A stretch of 64,000 bases of DNA from Streptomyces longispororuber (lineage in GTDB: Bacteria; Actinomycetota; Actinomycetes; Streptomycetales; Streptomycetaceae). Made by a program: the position numbers and the translations under genes. The first letter of the stretch is position 1. Each line of letters opens with the position of its first letter. The stretch covers positions 1-64,000 of the forward strand of contig NZ_BNBT01000010.1 of NCBI RefSeq assembly GCF_014656095.1. Reading direction: 5' to 3'. The notes beneath the pieces are model-generated. The model saw only the letters and a program-made list of their open reading frames with translations. It searched no databases and was not told where the DNA came from. Positions 44,501-52,266 of the stretch are shown here, in pieces.

Positions 44501-45562
44501 TCAGTACACGTACGGGAACATCCGGAACCGGGCCCGCTCGCAGTACTGGCTCCACACCGCTCCGTACTTGGCGCGGCAGCGCCGGTCGTCGCGGTGTGCG
44601 CGATGGACGAACAGGACGAGGAGGAACGCCGGGACCGTGTACGGCAGTGGCGAGTGCGCGCCGCACAGCAGCGTCCAGCTAACGTAGACGAGCAGCTCGC
44701 CGGTGTAGTTGAGCTTGCGGCCGATGCCCCAGAAGCCGGAGACCAGGAGCCTGCCCCCGACGGTTTCGGCCGGACGGCCCCAGATGGTCGCCCTCGCGTC
44801 CTGCTTGAAGCGGTGCTTCTGGTCGTTGGCGCCCCGGAAGAGCCAGAAGCCCAGGACGAACAGGAGACAGCACAGGGCCCCGAGCCAGAGCGGCAGCGGC
44901 TGGTGGACGTCCACCAGCACCAGGCCCGGGAGTCCGTAGAAGAACGGCACCAGCACGTAGTCGCCCCACACCAGCATCCAGCCGAAGCGCTCACTGGTGA
45001 GGTCCCAGGTGTGCAGCATGCCGCCCTCGAACTGGAAGTAGTTGGCGAGGTAGACGAAGAAGAAGACCTGGTAGAGCGCCATGCGCGGGGTGAGCGAGCC
45101 GTGCTCCACGTACTGCACGCAGGCCGCGGAGAAGTTGATCAGCAGCAGCCCGATGAGGGAGGGCCGGTAACTGAACAGCTTCAGGTCGACCCCACCCCAC
45201 CGGGGATTCAGTTCGACACCGAAGAAGTAGTCCTTCACCGCCGCCCACGGCCCGGGCCGCGGGCGCACCGGCTGATGGTGCCTGCCCCGCACCCAGAGGA
45301 TCCCGGCCAGGGCGAACGCGAAGACGTTCGCCGCGACGAACAGGTCCCGCAGATGCCGTACCGGATAGGCGAGGGCCTGGGGAGCCCGCCACCACAGCAG
45401 CACGCAGACACCGACCGTGAGGACGAAGAGCGCCAACCCGTTGAGCCGGTACACGGGGACCGGCCCTGAACCGGCTGCCGCTCCGCGCACCACCCGGCCG
45501 GGGAGCCAGCGGGAGCCGGCGAACAGTACACCGACGAAGCACAGCAGGATCACACCCGCCAC
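44501..45562 (-). CDS. Sterol C14-reductase-like protein (ERG24/TM7SF2 family)
   Basis: 353 residues with about eight membrane segments. The family signatures are present: FFGVELNPRWGGVDLKLF, WDLTSERFGWMLVWGD, FRGANDQKHRFK, and LLVSGFWGIGRKLNYTGE (~272-289), ending RCRAKYGAVWSQYCERA. These match ERG24/LBR/TM7SF2 C14 reductases, which reduce the delta14 bond left by CYP51. Its neighbour upstream is a paralogue closer to DHCR7. GTG at 45562 is preceded by GGAGG at nine bases; the frame is open to 45601. C24(28) reductase (ERG4) is the alternative activity. Confidence 0.87.
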   Translation of the reverse strand: MAGVILLCFVGVLFAGSRWLPGRVVRGAAAGSGPVPVYRLNGLALFVLTVGVCVLLWWRAPQALAYPVRHLRDLFVAANVFAFALAGILWVRGRHHQPVRPRPGPWAAVKDYFFGVELNPRWGGVDLKLFSYRPSLIGLLLINFSAACVQYVEHGSLTPRMALYQVFFFVYLANYFQFEGGMLHTWDLTSERFGWMLVWGDYVLVPFFYGLPGLVLVDVHQPLPLWLGALCCLLFVLGFWLFRGANDQKHRFKQDARATIWGRPAETVGGRLLVSGFWGIGRKLNYTGELLVYVSWTLLCGAHSPLPYTVPAFLLVLFVHRAHRDDRRCRAKYGAVWSQYCERARFRMFPYVY

Positions 45563-45623
45563 TTTCCAGCACCTCCGAACATGTCGGCACAGAGGGGGCA
45601 CGGACGACGGGCGGCGCCGCCCG

Positions 45624-46976
45624 TCAGTACAGGCGGGGGACGATCTTCCAGGGCACCCGCCGGCAGTACTCCAGGTAGGCCTCGCCGTACTTGTCCCGAC
45701 AGCGCCGCTCGTCGCGTCCGCAGCGGTCGAGCAACAGGACGGCCAGGAAGAGCAGATAGAAGTACGGCAGCACCCGCCCGGCTCCGACGGGCGCCACCCA
45801 GCACGCGGCGAGCACGAACTCGGGCAGGTAGTGGAAGTGCCGCGCCTGCCCCCACCAGCCGGAGTACAGCAGCACAGAGGAGTGCGTGCTGCCGTCGGCC
45901 GTCGTGTACGAGGCGTGCAGCACCCGCGCAGGACGGCCCCAGACGAGGGTGTCGCCGTGCGTGTCGCGTACCCGCTGGCGCTGGGCGTCCGCCGCGTAGT
46001 TGACGGCCAGCGCGGCCAGCCCCACGGCCAGGAGCAGCACGGTCTCCCACACCGGAAGAGAGCGGGGACGGACGACCAGATACAGCGTGCTCAGGGTGTA
46101 GACGCCGGGCAGCCACACCGTGACACCCCAGCACAGGTAGTAGCCGAACCGGTCGTGCATGACGTCGAGCGTCCCGAAGTAGCCGGCCTCCCAGACGAAG
46201 AACTTCACGATGTAGGCGAGCTGGAGGCCCACCGCGACGATCATCGAGGAGGACACCGCGCCGCTGCGCTCGTGCTGGGCCGCCGCGAACGACACCAGCA
46301 GCAGGCTCCACCCCATCATGCCCACACGGCAGTTGAACAACTGCTTCAGGTCGACACCACCGATGACGGGGTGCAGCTCAGTGCCCCAGAAGAAGTCCAG
46401 GACCGGGCGTCCGGTGCTGCCGTGGTCGGGGCCCGACGGGCGGCGCAGCCCCTTCACGTACAGCCCGGCGCACAGCAGCAGGCACAGCACGCACGACGTG
46501 GTCAGCAGCTCCCCGAACCGGTCGTACAGCACCCCGGGCGAGAACCACCCCAGTCCGGCCGAGGCGAGGAGGTGGACGAGGTGCGTCACGAGCAGGGCCA
46601 GGGGCCCGTTCGCACGGTACGAGGGCCGCACGCCCGCCGGGGTGACCGGCCCCCGCACCGTGCGCCCCGGCAGGAGCCGCAGCAGCAGGGCTTCGGCGAC
46701 GACGAACCCGCAGAGCATCAGCGCGGCGGAAGCGGACGGCCTCGGCAGCGCTGCCGCCAACCGGGGCCAGTCGGACGGGGTCAGCACAGGAGCGAGGGCC
46801 CCGTCGAACGCCATGACCAGCGTCACCAGGAGCAACACCAGAGGCGGAGTGACGATCACCAGGAGGGAGGGCAGGAGCACACACCGCAGGAACTCGGAGA
46901 GGCGGCCGAGCTGAGCACCCCTCCAGGCCGGGACGGCCGGTACGGCGGTACGCGCGTCGGCTCGGTCATCGGTCAC
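45624..46976 (-). CDS. Sterol C7-reductase-like protein (DHCR7 family)
   Basis: 450 residues, about nine membrane segments. Long matching stretches with animal/plant 7-dehydrocholesterol reductase: LDFFWGTELHPVIGGVDLK, DVMHDRFGYYLCWG, LVWGRPARVLHASYTTADG, LLYSGWWGQARHFHYLPE (~367-384), and RCRDKYGEAYLEYCRRVPWK at the end. The conserved RHFNYxGD is changed to RHFHYLPE, so the NADPH site may differ. DHCR7 removes the delta7 bond. It lies 61 bases upstream of the C14-reductase-like gene in the same direction. The GTG start at 46976 has no strong ribosome site. Confidence 0.87.
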   Translation of the reverse strand: MTDDRADARTAVPAVPAWRGAQLGRLSEFLRCVLLPSLLVIVTPPLVLLLVTLVMAFDGALAPVLTPSDWPRLAAALPRPSASAALMLCGFVVAEALLLRLLPGRTVRGPVTPAGVRPSYRANGPLALLVTHLVHLLASAGLGWFSPGVLYDRFGELLTTSCVLCLLLCAGLYVKGLRRPSGPDHGSTGRPVLDFFWGTELHPVIGGVDLKQLFNCRVGMMGWSLLLVSFAAAQHERSGAVSSSMIVAVGLQLAYIVKFFVWEAGYFGTLDVMHDRFGYYLCWGVTVWLPGVYTLSTLYLVVRPRSLPVWETVLLLAVGLAALAVNYAADAQRQRVRDTHGDTLVWGRPARVLHASYTTADGSTHSSVLLYSGWWGQARHFHYLPEFVLAACWVAPVGAGRVLPYFYLLFLAVLLLDRCGRDERRCRDKYGEAYLEYCRRVPWKIVPRLY

Positions 46977-47421
46977 GCACCCACGCTAGGGCGGGCCCGA
47001 GCGGAGGCAACGGCTTCCGGGCTCGCTGCACCCCGATCCGCGGAGGAAACCACGCGATCGTGTGGTCGCCGGGGGCCGGTCTGCAGGCAGGGGGTCGCCG
47101 GTGGCAGGCAGTCACCGGAGGCAGGCAGTCACCGGCGACAGGCAGGCACCGGCGACAGGCAGGCACCGGCGACAGGCAGGCACCGACGGCAGGCGGTTAC
47201 CGGCGGCTGCCGGTTCGTGGCGGACGACTGCGAGCGGCTTGCCATCTGTGCCTCCGCCTCCGCCTGGGCCCGCGTCACCCGTCGGGGGGCGGCGCTGACA
47301 CGGGGCGGGCGCGCGCTCCTGCGGGTGGGCGTCAACGCGGCGCACTCACGGTGAGACAGCTTCGCCATCGCCGGCCCGTGGAGCCCGGAGGGGCTGCCGG
47401 AGTGGCGGCTGAAGGGGCCGG
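46977..47421. other. Intergenic region right of the sterol genes
   Basis: No gene is supported. It contains the promoter side of the DHCR7-like gene and a 17-bp tandem repeat array, described separately. Confidence 0.5.
47100..47195. repeat. 17-bp tandem repeats
   Basis: Three consecutive copies of GGCAGGCACCGGCGACA, the last with changes, preceded by two variant units with GGCAGGCAGTCACCGG. The array is short and has no spacers of unique sequence. Confidence 0.7.
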
Positions 47422-47600
47422 GTGCTGCGCGCTCCCGAACTCCTCGCCGTCTCGACGATGGTGCCGCCGCACACCTACGCGCGCCGGATGACGGACACCG
47501 TGCGGCGCGCCCGACCGGCGTCGGAATGGCCCTCATCTCCGAGATCATTTCGGACGCGCGGCAGCGCGGCGTGGCCATGACGGCGATGGCCAAGGGCCAG
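47422..47600 (+). pseudogene. Decayed second copy of the PKS thioesterase
   Basis: Two frames together match residues ~128-180 of the thioesterase at 31500. From 47422 the frame reads LLAVSTMVPPHTYARRMTDT (intact gene: LLAVSALVPPHRYAPHMAAT); after a frameshift near 47512 it continues PTGVGMALISEIISDARQRG then VAMTAMAK (intact: PTGVNMALVAEMIRDARRCG then VAMAAISK). The N-terminal part with the nucleophile and the C-terminal part are missing. Confidence 0.8.
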
Positions 47601-47782
47601 CGGGGCCCACTGGCCGCGATGCGGGCCTGGTGGCCACGTTTTCGGTGCCCTAAGCCACCGGCGAAAGGGCCGCGCTGGCTGTGCCCCCAGAACCGACCGC
47701 GCAGAGGTCGCGCCAGGTGACAGCCGCACCGTGTCCCCCGGCGCGTGGACGCCGTGGGCGTGGCCGCCTCTGGCCCGCCGCC

Positions 47783-48412
47783 TCACCGACGACGCGGCCC
47801 CGCGGAACCTGAACCTAGGACAGACGGTGCAGGGGCTGCATCGTGCCCGGTCGCATGGCTGCTGGGGCACGGTGTCCCGTGCTGCTGTGCCGCGCTGCGG
47901 TCGATGCTTGCGGTGGGATGCGTTGATGTGGTTTCGCTTGCGGGTAACGTGGCGGACGGTGGGCAGGGAGGCGGTTCGGCCGTGGTGGAGCACGGTGCAC
48001 GGTCGGCGGAGGCTGACGCTCCGTCCGTGCTTGGCGGGCCGGGAGTGGTCGTGCCGGCCGCAGGTGTACTGGGCGTGGGCGTTGCGGAGGTTGGCGGCGG
48101 ACAAGGGGGCGGCGGGGGCCGCTCGGACGGTGCGGAGAAGGTGGGCGTCGCGGATGCTGCGGAGGTGCGGGCACTACTCGGCTCGGTTGGTCGGGCAGTG
48201 CCTGTGCGTGGTGTCGGGGCGGGTGTGGTCAGGACGGTCTTCGTCACTGCGGGGGCAGGTGTCGGCGGCGGAGAAGGTTTGACGGTGGCAGTAAGGGCCG
48301 GTGCCACCGGGGGCACATCCACGGTGACGTGGGAACGCAGCGAGGGCACTGCGGCGCAGCTCGCGGCTGCGGCGATGACACAGCCCAGTATCAGGACGAG
48401 GAGGGTGCGCAT
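47783..48412 (-). CDS. Probable Pro/Thr-rich lipoprotein or secreted protein
   Basis: 209 residues from ATG 48412, with AAAGG nine bases upstream. MRTLLVLILGCVIAAAASCA is a good lipoprotein signal with the lipobox AASC. The rest is very rich in Pro, Thr, Ser and Ala (PPPTPAPAVTKTVLTTPAP), as in cell-wall-spanning stalks; no folded domain is recognised. It lies 36 bases after the 56-residue membrane protein in the same direction, so it may be the last gene of the ACP-desaturase operon. The C-terminal half could be a fortuitous open frame. Confidence 0.45.
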   Translation of the reverse strand: MRTLLVLILGCVIAAAASCAAVPSLRSHVTVDVPPVAPALTATVKPSPPPTPAPAVTKTVLTTPAPTPRTGTARPTEPSSARTSAASATPTFSAPSERPPPPPCPPPTSATPTPSTPAAGTTTPGPPSTDGASASADRAPCSTTAEPPPCPPSATLPASETTSTHPTASIDRSAAQQHGTPCPSSHATGHDAAPAPSVLGSGSAGPRRR

Positions 48413-48448
48413 GGGTCCGGCCTTTCTCTGTACCGGCAGCGTCGGTGG

Positions 48449-48619
48449 CTAGGACATGCTGAGCGTTTCCAGGAACTTCCGGAGCCCGGTGAAGAACTTC
48501 TCGATGGCGTGGACCAGATCGAGGAAGAAGTGGGCGGACTCGACGGGGGCGACGGCGATGACGAACAGCAGGATGATCAGGACGAGCCAGAACAGCAGTC
48601 CCCGAGGCGCGCTCAGCAC
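48449..48619 (-). CDS. 56-residue membrane protein
   Basis: GTG at 48619, preceded by GGAGG at six bases, opens a 56-codon frame ending at 48449. The product begins with a short head and one strong membrane helix (LLFWLVLIILLFVIAVAP), then an amphipathic helix (HFFLDLVHAIEKFFTGLRKF). It follows the desaturase gene by 18 bases, so it is part of that operon. A small membrane partner for a lipid-modifying enzyme is plausible; no family is recognised. Confidence 0.75.
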   Translation of the reverse strand: MLSAPRGLLFWLVLIILLFVIAVAPVESAHFFLDLVHAIEKFFTGLRKFLETLSMS

Positions 48620-48637
48620 GGCAGCCCTCCTTCCTCG

Positions 48638-49618
48638 TCAAGTGCTGTGTCGGCCGCGCGACAGCGGCACGTCCGCATGGTGACGTGCCGCGGCTCGGCC
48701 GGATTCCGCGTGTTGCGCGGTCTGCCTGCGGGCGCGCAGTTGTATGCGGTCGATGTGTCGCAGCAGCATGTCGCGAGCCTTTTGTCCTTCACAGCGCAGA
48801 TCCGTGCGCTGCCGTACGCGCAGGGTGCGCAGGAGCGGTTGCAGGATGTCGTCGTGGTGGATGCGCAGGTCGTAGATGCCGGCCTCTGCGACCTCCTCGG
48901 CCTGGCGGGCGAAGCCGTGCATCGCGTGTCCCGGCATGCGGAAGGAGGTGACGACGGTGGTGAGGGCGCACATGGCCTGGTCGGGCGCGAGGTCGAAGGC
49001 CGCGGAGAGCATGTTGCGGTAGAAGAGCATGTGCATGTTCTCGTCGTGTGCGATGCGGCGCATGAGCTGTTCGCAGATGGGGTCGCCGCTGAGGCGGCCG
49101 GTGTTGCGGTGGGAGATACGGGTGGCCAGTTCCTGGATGGTGGTGTAGGCCAGGGCCGTGAGGGGGGAGCTTCCGTAGCCAAGGATGTAGCCGGTGGACA
49201 TGAGGTGGCGCCGGGCGTCTTCCAGGGCGACGGGGTCCACGGCGCGGGTGGCGTGGAGGTAGTCGCGCAGGGCCGTGCTGTGGCGGGCTTCCTCGGTGGT
49301 CCACTGGTGCACCCACTGTTCCCAGACGTCGTCACGGCCCAGTCGGACGGCCAGGACACGGTGGTAGCTGGGGAGGTTGTCCTCGGTGAGGAGGTTGCAC
49401 ACCAGGGACGTCGTCACGGCTTGGGGCAGGTGGCTGTCCTCGGGTCGCCAGGGCCGTCCGTGAAGGGGGCCCTCGAAGTTCCGTCCCTGGTCCCAGGGGA
49501 TGTACTGGTGGGGGTACCAAGGGATGGCGTCGCGCAGGTGTCGCTCGTACTCGCGCGCGGCATGGGGGGCCAGTTCGCGCAGTACGGTGACGTCGTCCAG
49601 TCTCGCCATGAGACTCAC
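48638..49618 (-). CDS. Acyl-ACP desaturase (soluble di-iron type)
   Basis: 326 residues. The two di-iron E-x2-H motifs are EEARHS and DENMH, as in plant stearoyl-ACP desaturase (EENRHG, DEKRH) and mycobacterial DesA. The enzyme introduces a double bond into acyl chains on ACP. The end is hydrophilic and Arg/His-rich. It overlaps the malonyltransferase gene by four bases (GTGA), and an ACP is encoded in the same operon, so the substrate is likely the chain on that ACP. Needs ferredoxin and a reductase, not encoded nearby. Confidence 0.88.
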   Translation of the reverse strand: MSLMARLDDVTVLRELAPHAAREYERHLRDAIPWYPHQYIPWDQGRNFEGPLHGRPWRPEDSHLPQAVTTSLVCNLLTEDNLPSYHRVLAVRLGRDDVWEQWVHQWTTEEARHSTALRDYLHATRAVDPVALEDARRHLMSTGYILGYGSSPLTALAYTTIQELATRISHRNTGRLSGDPICEQLMRRIAHDENMHMLFYRNMLSAAFDLAPDQAMCALTTVVTSFRMPGHAMHGFARQAEEVAEAGIYDLRIHHDDILQPLLRTLRVRQRTDLRCEGQKARDMLLRHIDRIQLRARRQTAQHAESGRAAARHHADVPLSRGRHST

Positions 49619-50715
49619 TCGCTTCTGTGCTGCCGCACGGGCGGCGTGAGCGGCGCGCAGGCGTTGAGGCGGCGCTCGACCAGGTGGGGGGCGGCATGGC
49701 CGCGCAGCGGTGCGATGACCGTGGCGGTCGGGAGTGTGGCACGGACCAGGGGGGATAGGAGCGCGCCGGGTCCGGTGTCGATGAAGACGTTGACGCCTTG
49801 GCGGTGCAGGTCGTGCAGGGAGGCCTGGAACTGCACGGGGCGCGTCAGGTGGTGGCCGGCCAGTTCCCGCAGCCGGGCGGGGGTGTGGACGGGCCCGGCC
49901 AGGGCCGAGGAGTACAACGGGACCGTGGGGGTGCGCAGGTCCACCGTGCGCAGGTAGGTGTGGAATTCCTCAGCGATCGCACTGAGGTGCGGGTGGTGGT
50001 ATCCGGTGCGGCTGGCCAGTCGGGTACAGCGGATCTTCGCCGTGCGGGCCAGCGCGTGCAGGATCTTCAGTTCGTGCGACGGCCCGGAGACGACCGTCTG
50101 CCCGGGCGCGTTGTCGCCCGCGGGGCGGGTGTGGTGCAGTCCGGTCACTGCGAGGAGCGCGGTCACCTCGGCGACGGGCAGGGCCAGGGCGAGCATGCCC
50201 GCGCTGTCCGGGGCGGCCGGTGGCGGCAGGTTTCGCAGCAGCGTGTGCCGGGTGTGCAGGATGCGGGCTCCGGTTGCCGGGGTGATGGCCTCGGCGACGG
50301 CGAGGGCCGCGATGTCACCGACGCTGTGGCCCATGACCCACCGGGGGCGGCCTTGCGAGGAGTGGCGCAGGAAGGTGCCGCATGCGACTGCTCCGGCGTA
50401 GGTGGCCAGGTCGAAGGCCAAGGGGTCGTCGGCCAGCAGCGCGTCGGGTCCAGGGGCGTCGGGGTCGGTGAGTGTTCGGGTGACGGTGTGCTTCGTGGCC
50501 GGCCTGACGGCGTCGATGGCGACCAGGGTGTGGATCACCTGCGGCACATGGGCAACACCCCTGAGCGCGCCGGGCCCGTAGGCGCCCTGGCCTGGGCAGA
50601 GCATCGCGCTTGTGCGGGCCTCGGCTGCACGGGGCTCGGCGTCAGGGACGTGCGGGTGGGTGATACGGGCACGGCCCGGCTGGAGGCGGGGCGAGGGTCC
50701 GGTGGGGGGTGTCAC
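49615..50715 (-). CDS. Malonyl-CoA:ACP transacylase-like (FabD-type) acyltransferase
   Basis: 366 residues. LCPGQGAYGPGAL at the start and the nucleophile motif MGHSVGDIAALAVAEA are those of FabD-type transferases; the second part has GNAPGQTVVSG-like and GYHHPHLSAIAEEF (catalytic His region) and VFIDTGPGALLSPLV. It loads malonyl units on the operon's ACP. GTG at 50715 overlaps the KS stop by four bases and its own stop overlaps the desaturase start, so KS, AT and desaturase are tightly coupled. Confidence 0.88.
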   Translation of the reverse strand: MTPPTGPSPRLQPGRARITHPHVPDAEPRAAEARTSAMLCPGQGAYGPGALRGVAHVPQVIHTLVAIDAVRPATKHTVTRTLTDPDAPGPDALLADDPLAFDLATYAGAVACGTFLRHSSQGRPRWVMGHSVGDIAALAVAEAITPATGARILHTRHTLLRNLPPPAAPDSAGMLALALPVAEVTALLAVTGLHHTRPAGDNAPGQTVVSGPSHELKILHALARTAKIRCTRLASRTGYHHPHLSAIAEEFHTYLRTVDLRTPTVPLYSSALAGPVHTPARLRELAGHHLTRPVQFQASLHDLHRQGVNVFIDTGPGALLSPLVRATLPTATVIAPLRGHAAPHLVERRLNACAPLTPPVRQHRSE

Positions 50716-51977
50716 GACGGGCTGCGCAGGACGAGGGCGACGTTGTGGCCGCCGAAGCCGAGGCTGGTGCTGAGGGCGGCGATGTCGCCGGGGGGAAGGG
50801 CGCGGGGCGCGGCACCGACGATGTCCAGGTCGATGCCCGGGCCGACTCGTTCCAGGGCGCAGGTGGGAGGCGCGGTGCGGTGGAAGAGGGCCAGGACGGT
50901 GGTGAGGGCTTCGATGGCGCCGGCGGCTCCGACGGTGTGTCCGAAGGCCGCTTTGGTGGCCGAGACGGCGGCGTGGTCCGTCGCGGAGGTCAGCGCGGTG
51001 CGCAGAGCCTGGGCCTCGGTGAGGTCGCCGACCGGGGTGGAGGTGGCGTGGGCGTTGATGTGCCGGATGTGGGAGGCGTCGAGGTCGGCGTCGGTGAGGG
51101 CGTCGGTCACGGCCCGGACGGTTCCGGCGCCGTCGGGGCTGGGCTGGGCCACGTGATGGCTGTCGTTGCTGATGCCGGCTCCGGCCAGGTAGCCGTAGAT
51201 GCGGGCTCCGCGTTGCCGCGCGTGGTCGGCTTCCTCCAGGGTCAGCATGGCAGCGCCTTCTCCCAGGACGAAGCCGTCGCGTTCGGCGTCGAAGGGGCGT
51301 GAGGCTCGCTGGGGCTCGTCGTTGCGCCGGGACAGCGCCCGCATGCGGCTGAAACCGGCGACTATCAGGGGGTGCAGGGCGGCGTCGGTGCCGCCGGCCA
51401 GGACGACGCGGGCCTGACCGGAGCGGATGAGGCTGAGGCCGAGGGCTATGGCCTCGGCTCCGGAGGCGCAGGCGCTCACCGGCGCGTGAACGGCGGCCTG
51501 GGCGCCGATGAGCAGACCGACCTGGGCTGCGGCGTGATTGGGCAGGATCATGGGTATGCAGCGCGGGTTGACGCTTGAGGGGCCCTGCCGCAGCAGGAGG
51601 TCGAGCTGCTGGAATTGGCTGATGATGCCGCCGATACCCACGCCGACGACCGCGGCGACGTGGGCGGGGGGCACGGCGTCGCCCCCGCCCACCGGGTGGC
51701 CGGCATCGCTCCACGCCTCGCGGGCGGCGACGAGGGCGAACTGGGCGGAGCGGTCAGTGTGGTTGACCTGTGCGGCCGAAAGCTGGGTCGCGGGGTCCAC
51801 GGCGGCCGGGGCGGCGATGCGTACCGGCAGGGTGTGCCCGCACTGGCTGCTGAGGTCGAGGTGGCACACGCCGGTCTTGCCGGCGGACAGGGCTTGCCAG
51901 GTGGTGTGGACGTCGCCGCCCAAGGGGGTGGTGGCGCCCAGCCCGGTGATGGCGACGTGGCGGGAGGATCGGTTCAC
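50712..51977 (-). CDS. Beta-ketoacyl-ACP synthase II-type (FabF-like)
   Basis: 421 residues. VAITGLGATTPLGGD at the N-terminus, nucleophile Cys in PVSACASGAEAI, His in NAHATSTPVGD and His in AAFGHTVGAAG give the full C-H-H set of elongating KSs, with SLGFGGHNVALVL at the end. It should extend acyl-ACP with malonyl-ACP. GTG at 51977 has GGAGG five to six bases upstream. It lies 31 bases after the ACP gene. Confidence 0.9.
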   Translation of the reverse strand: MNRSSRHVAITGLGATTPLGGDVHTTWQALSAGKTGVCHLDLSSQCGHTLPVRIAAPAAVDPATQLSAAQVNHTDRSAQFALVAAREAWSDAGHPVGGGDAVPPAHVAAVVGVGIGGIISQFQQLDLLLRQGPSSVNPRCIPMILPNHAAAQVGLLIGAQAAVHAPVSACASGAEAIALGLSLIRSGQARVVLAGGTDAALHPLIVAGFSRMRALSRRNDEPQRASRPFDAERDGFVLGEGAAMLTLEEADHARQRGARIYGYLAGAGISNDSHHVAQPSPDGAGTVRAVTDALTDADLDASHIRHINAHATSTPVGDLTEAQALRTALTSATDHAAVSATKAAFGHTVGAAGAIEALTTVLALFHRTAPPTCALERVGPGIDLDIVGAAPRALPPGDIAALSTSLGFGGHNVALVLRSPS

Positions 51978-52008
51978 GAGGCCCTCCGCGGAGGTGTGGG
52001 GGGTGGGG

Positions 52009-52266
52009 TCAGGTGGAGGTGCTGGCGGCCTGATCGATGTAGCGGACCGTCTGTCGGACGGTGTGGAGCTCGTCGGCGTCCTCGTCGGGGATCTTGATGC
52101 CCCAGCGTTCCTCGATGGCGGCAACGACCTCCAGCCTGGCCAGGGAGTCGATGCCCAGGTCGTCCTTGAGGTCACTGTCCGGCTGCACTTCCTCGGGGAT
52201 CAGGTCTTCGATGGTCTTGTCCAACAGCACGACCAGATCCTGGAAAAGGGACTGTTCGGAGGCCAT
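52009..52266 (-). CDS. Acyl carrier protein
   Basis: 85 residues, acidic, with the phosphopantetheine Ser in DLGIDSLARLEVV. The order of helices and the EERWGIKIPDEDADELHTV region are typical of fatty-acid-type ACPs. GAGGAG lies six bases before the ATG at 52266. It heads the minus-strand operon ACP-KS-AT-desaturase, opposite the ole genes. Confidence 0.92.
   Translation of the reverse strand: MASEQSLFQDLVVLLDKTIEDLIPEEVQPDSDLKDDLGIDSLARLEVVAAIEERWGIKIPDEDADELHTVRQTVRYIDQAASTST

Noticed and set aside
20648..46976. One single hybrid polyketide-sterol pathway
   Set aside because: A DciA-like gene piece and a terminator separate the blocks and no sterol acyltransferase is present, so I keep them as two systems and mention the link only as a possibility.
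47100..47195. CRISPR array
   Set aside because: The 17-bp units are contiguous without unique spacers, and no cas genes are present.
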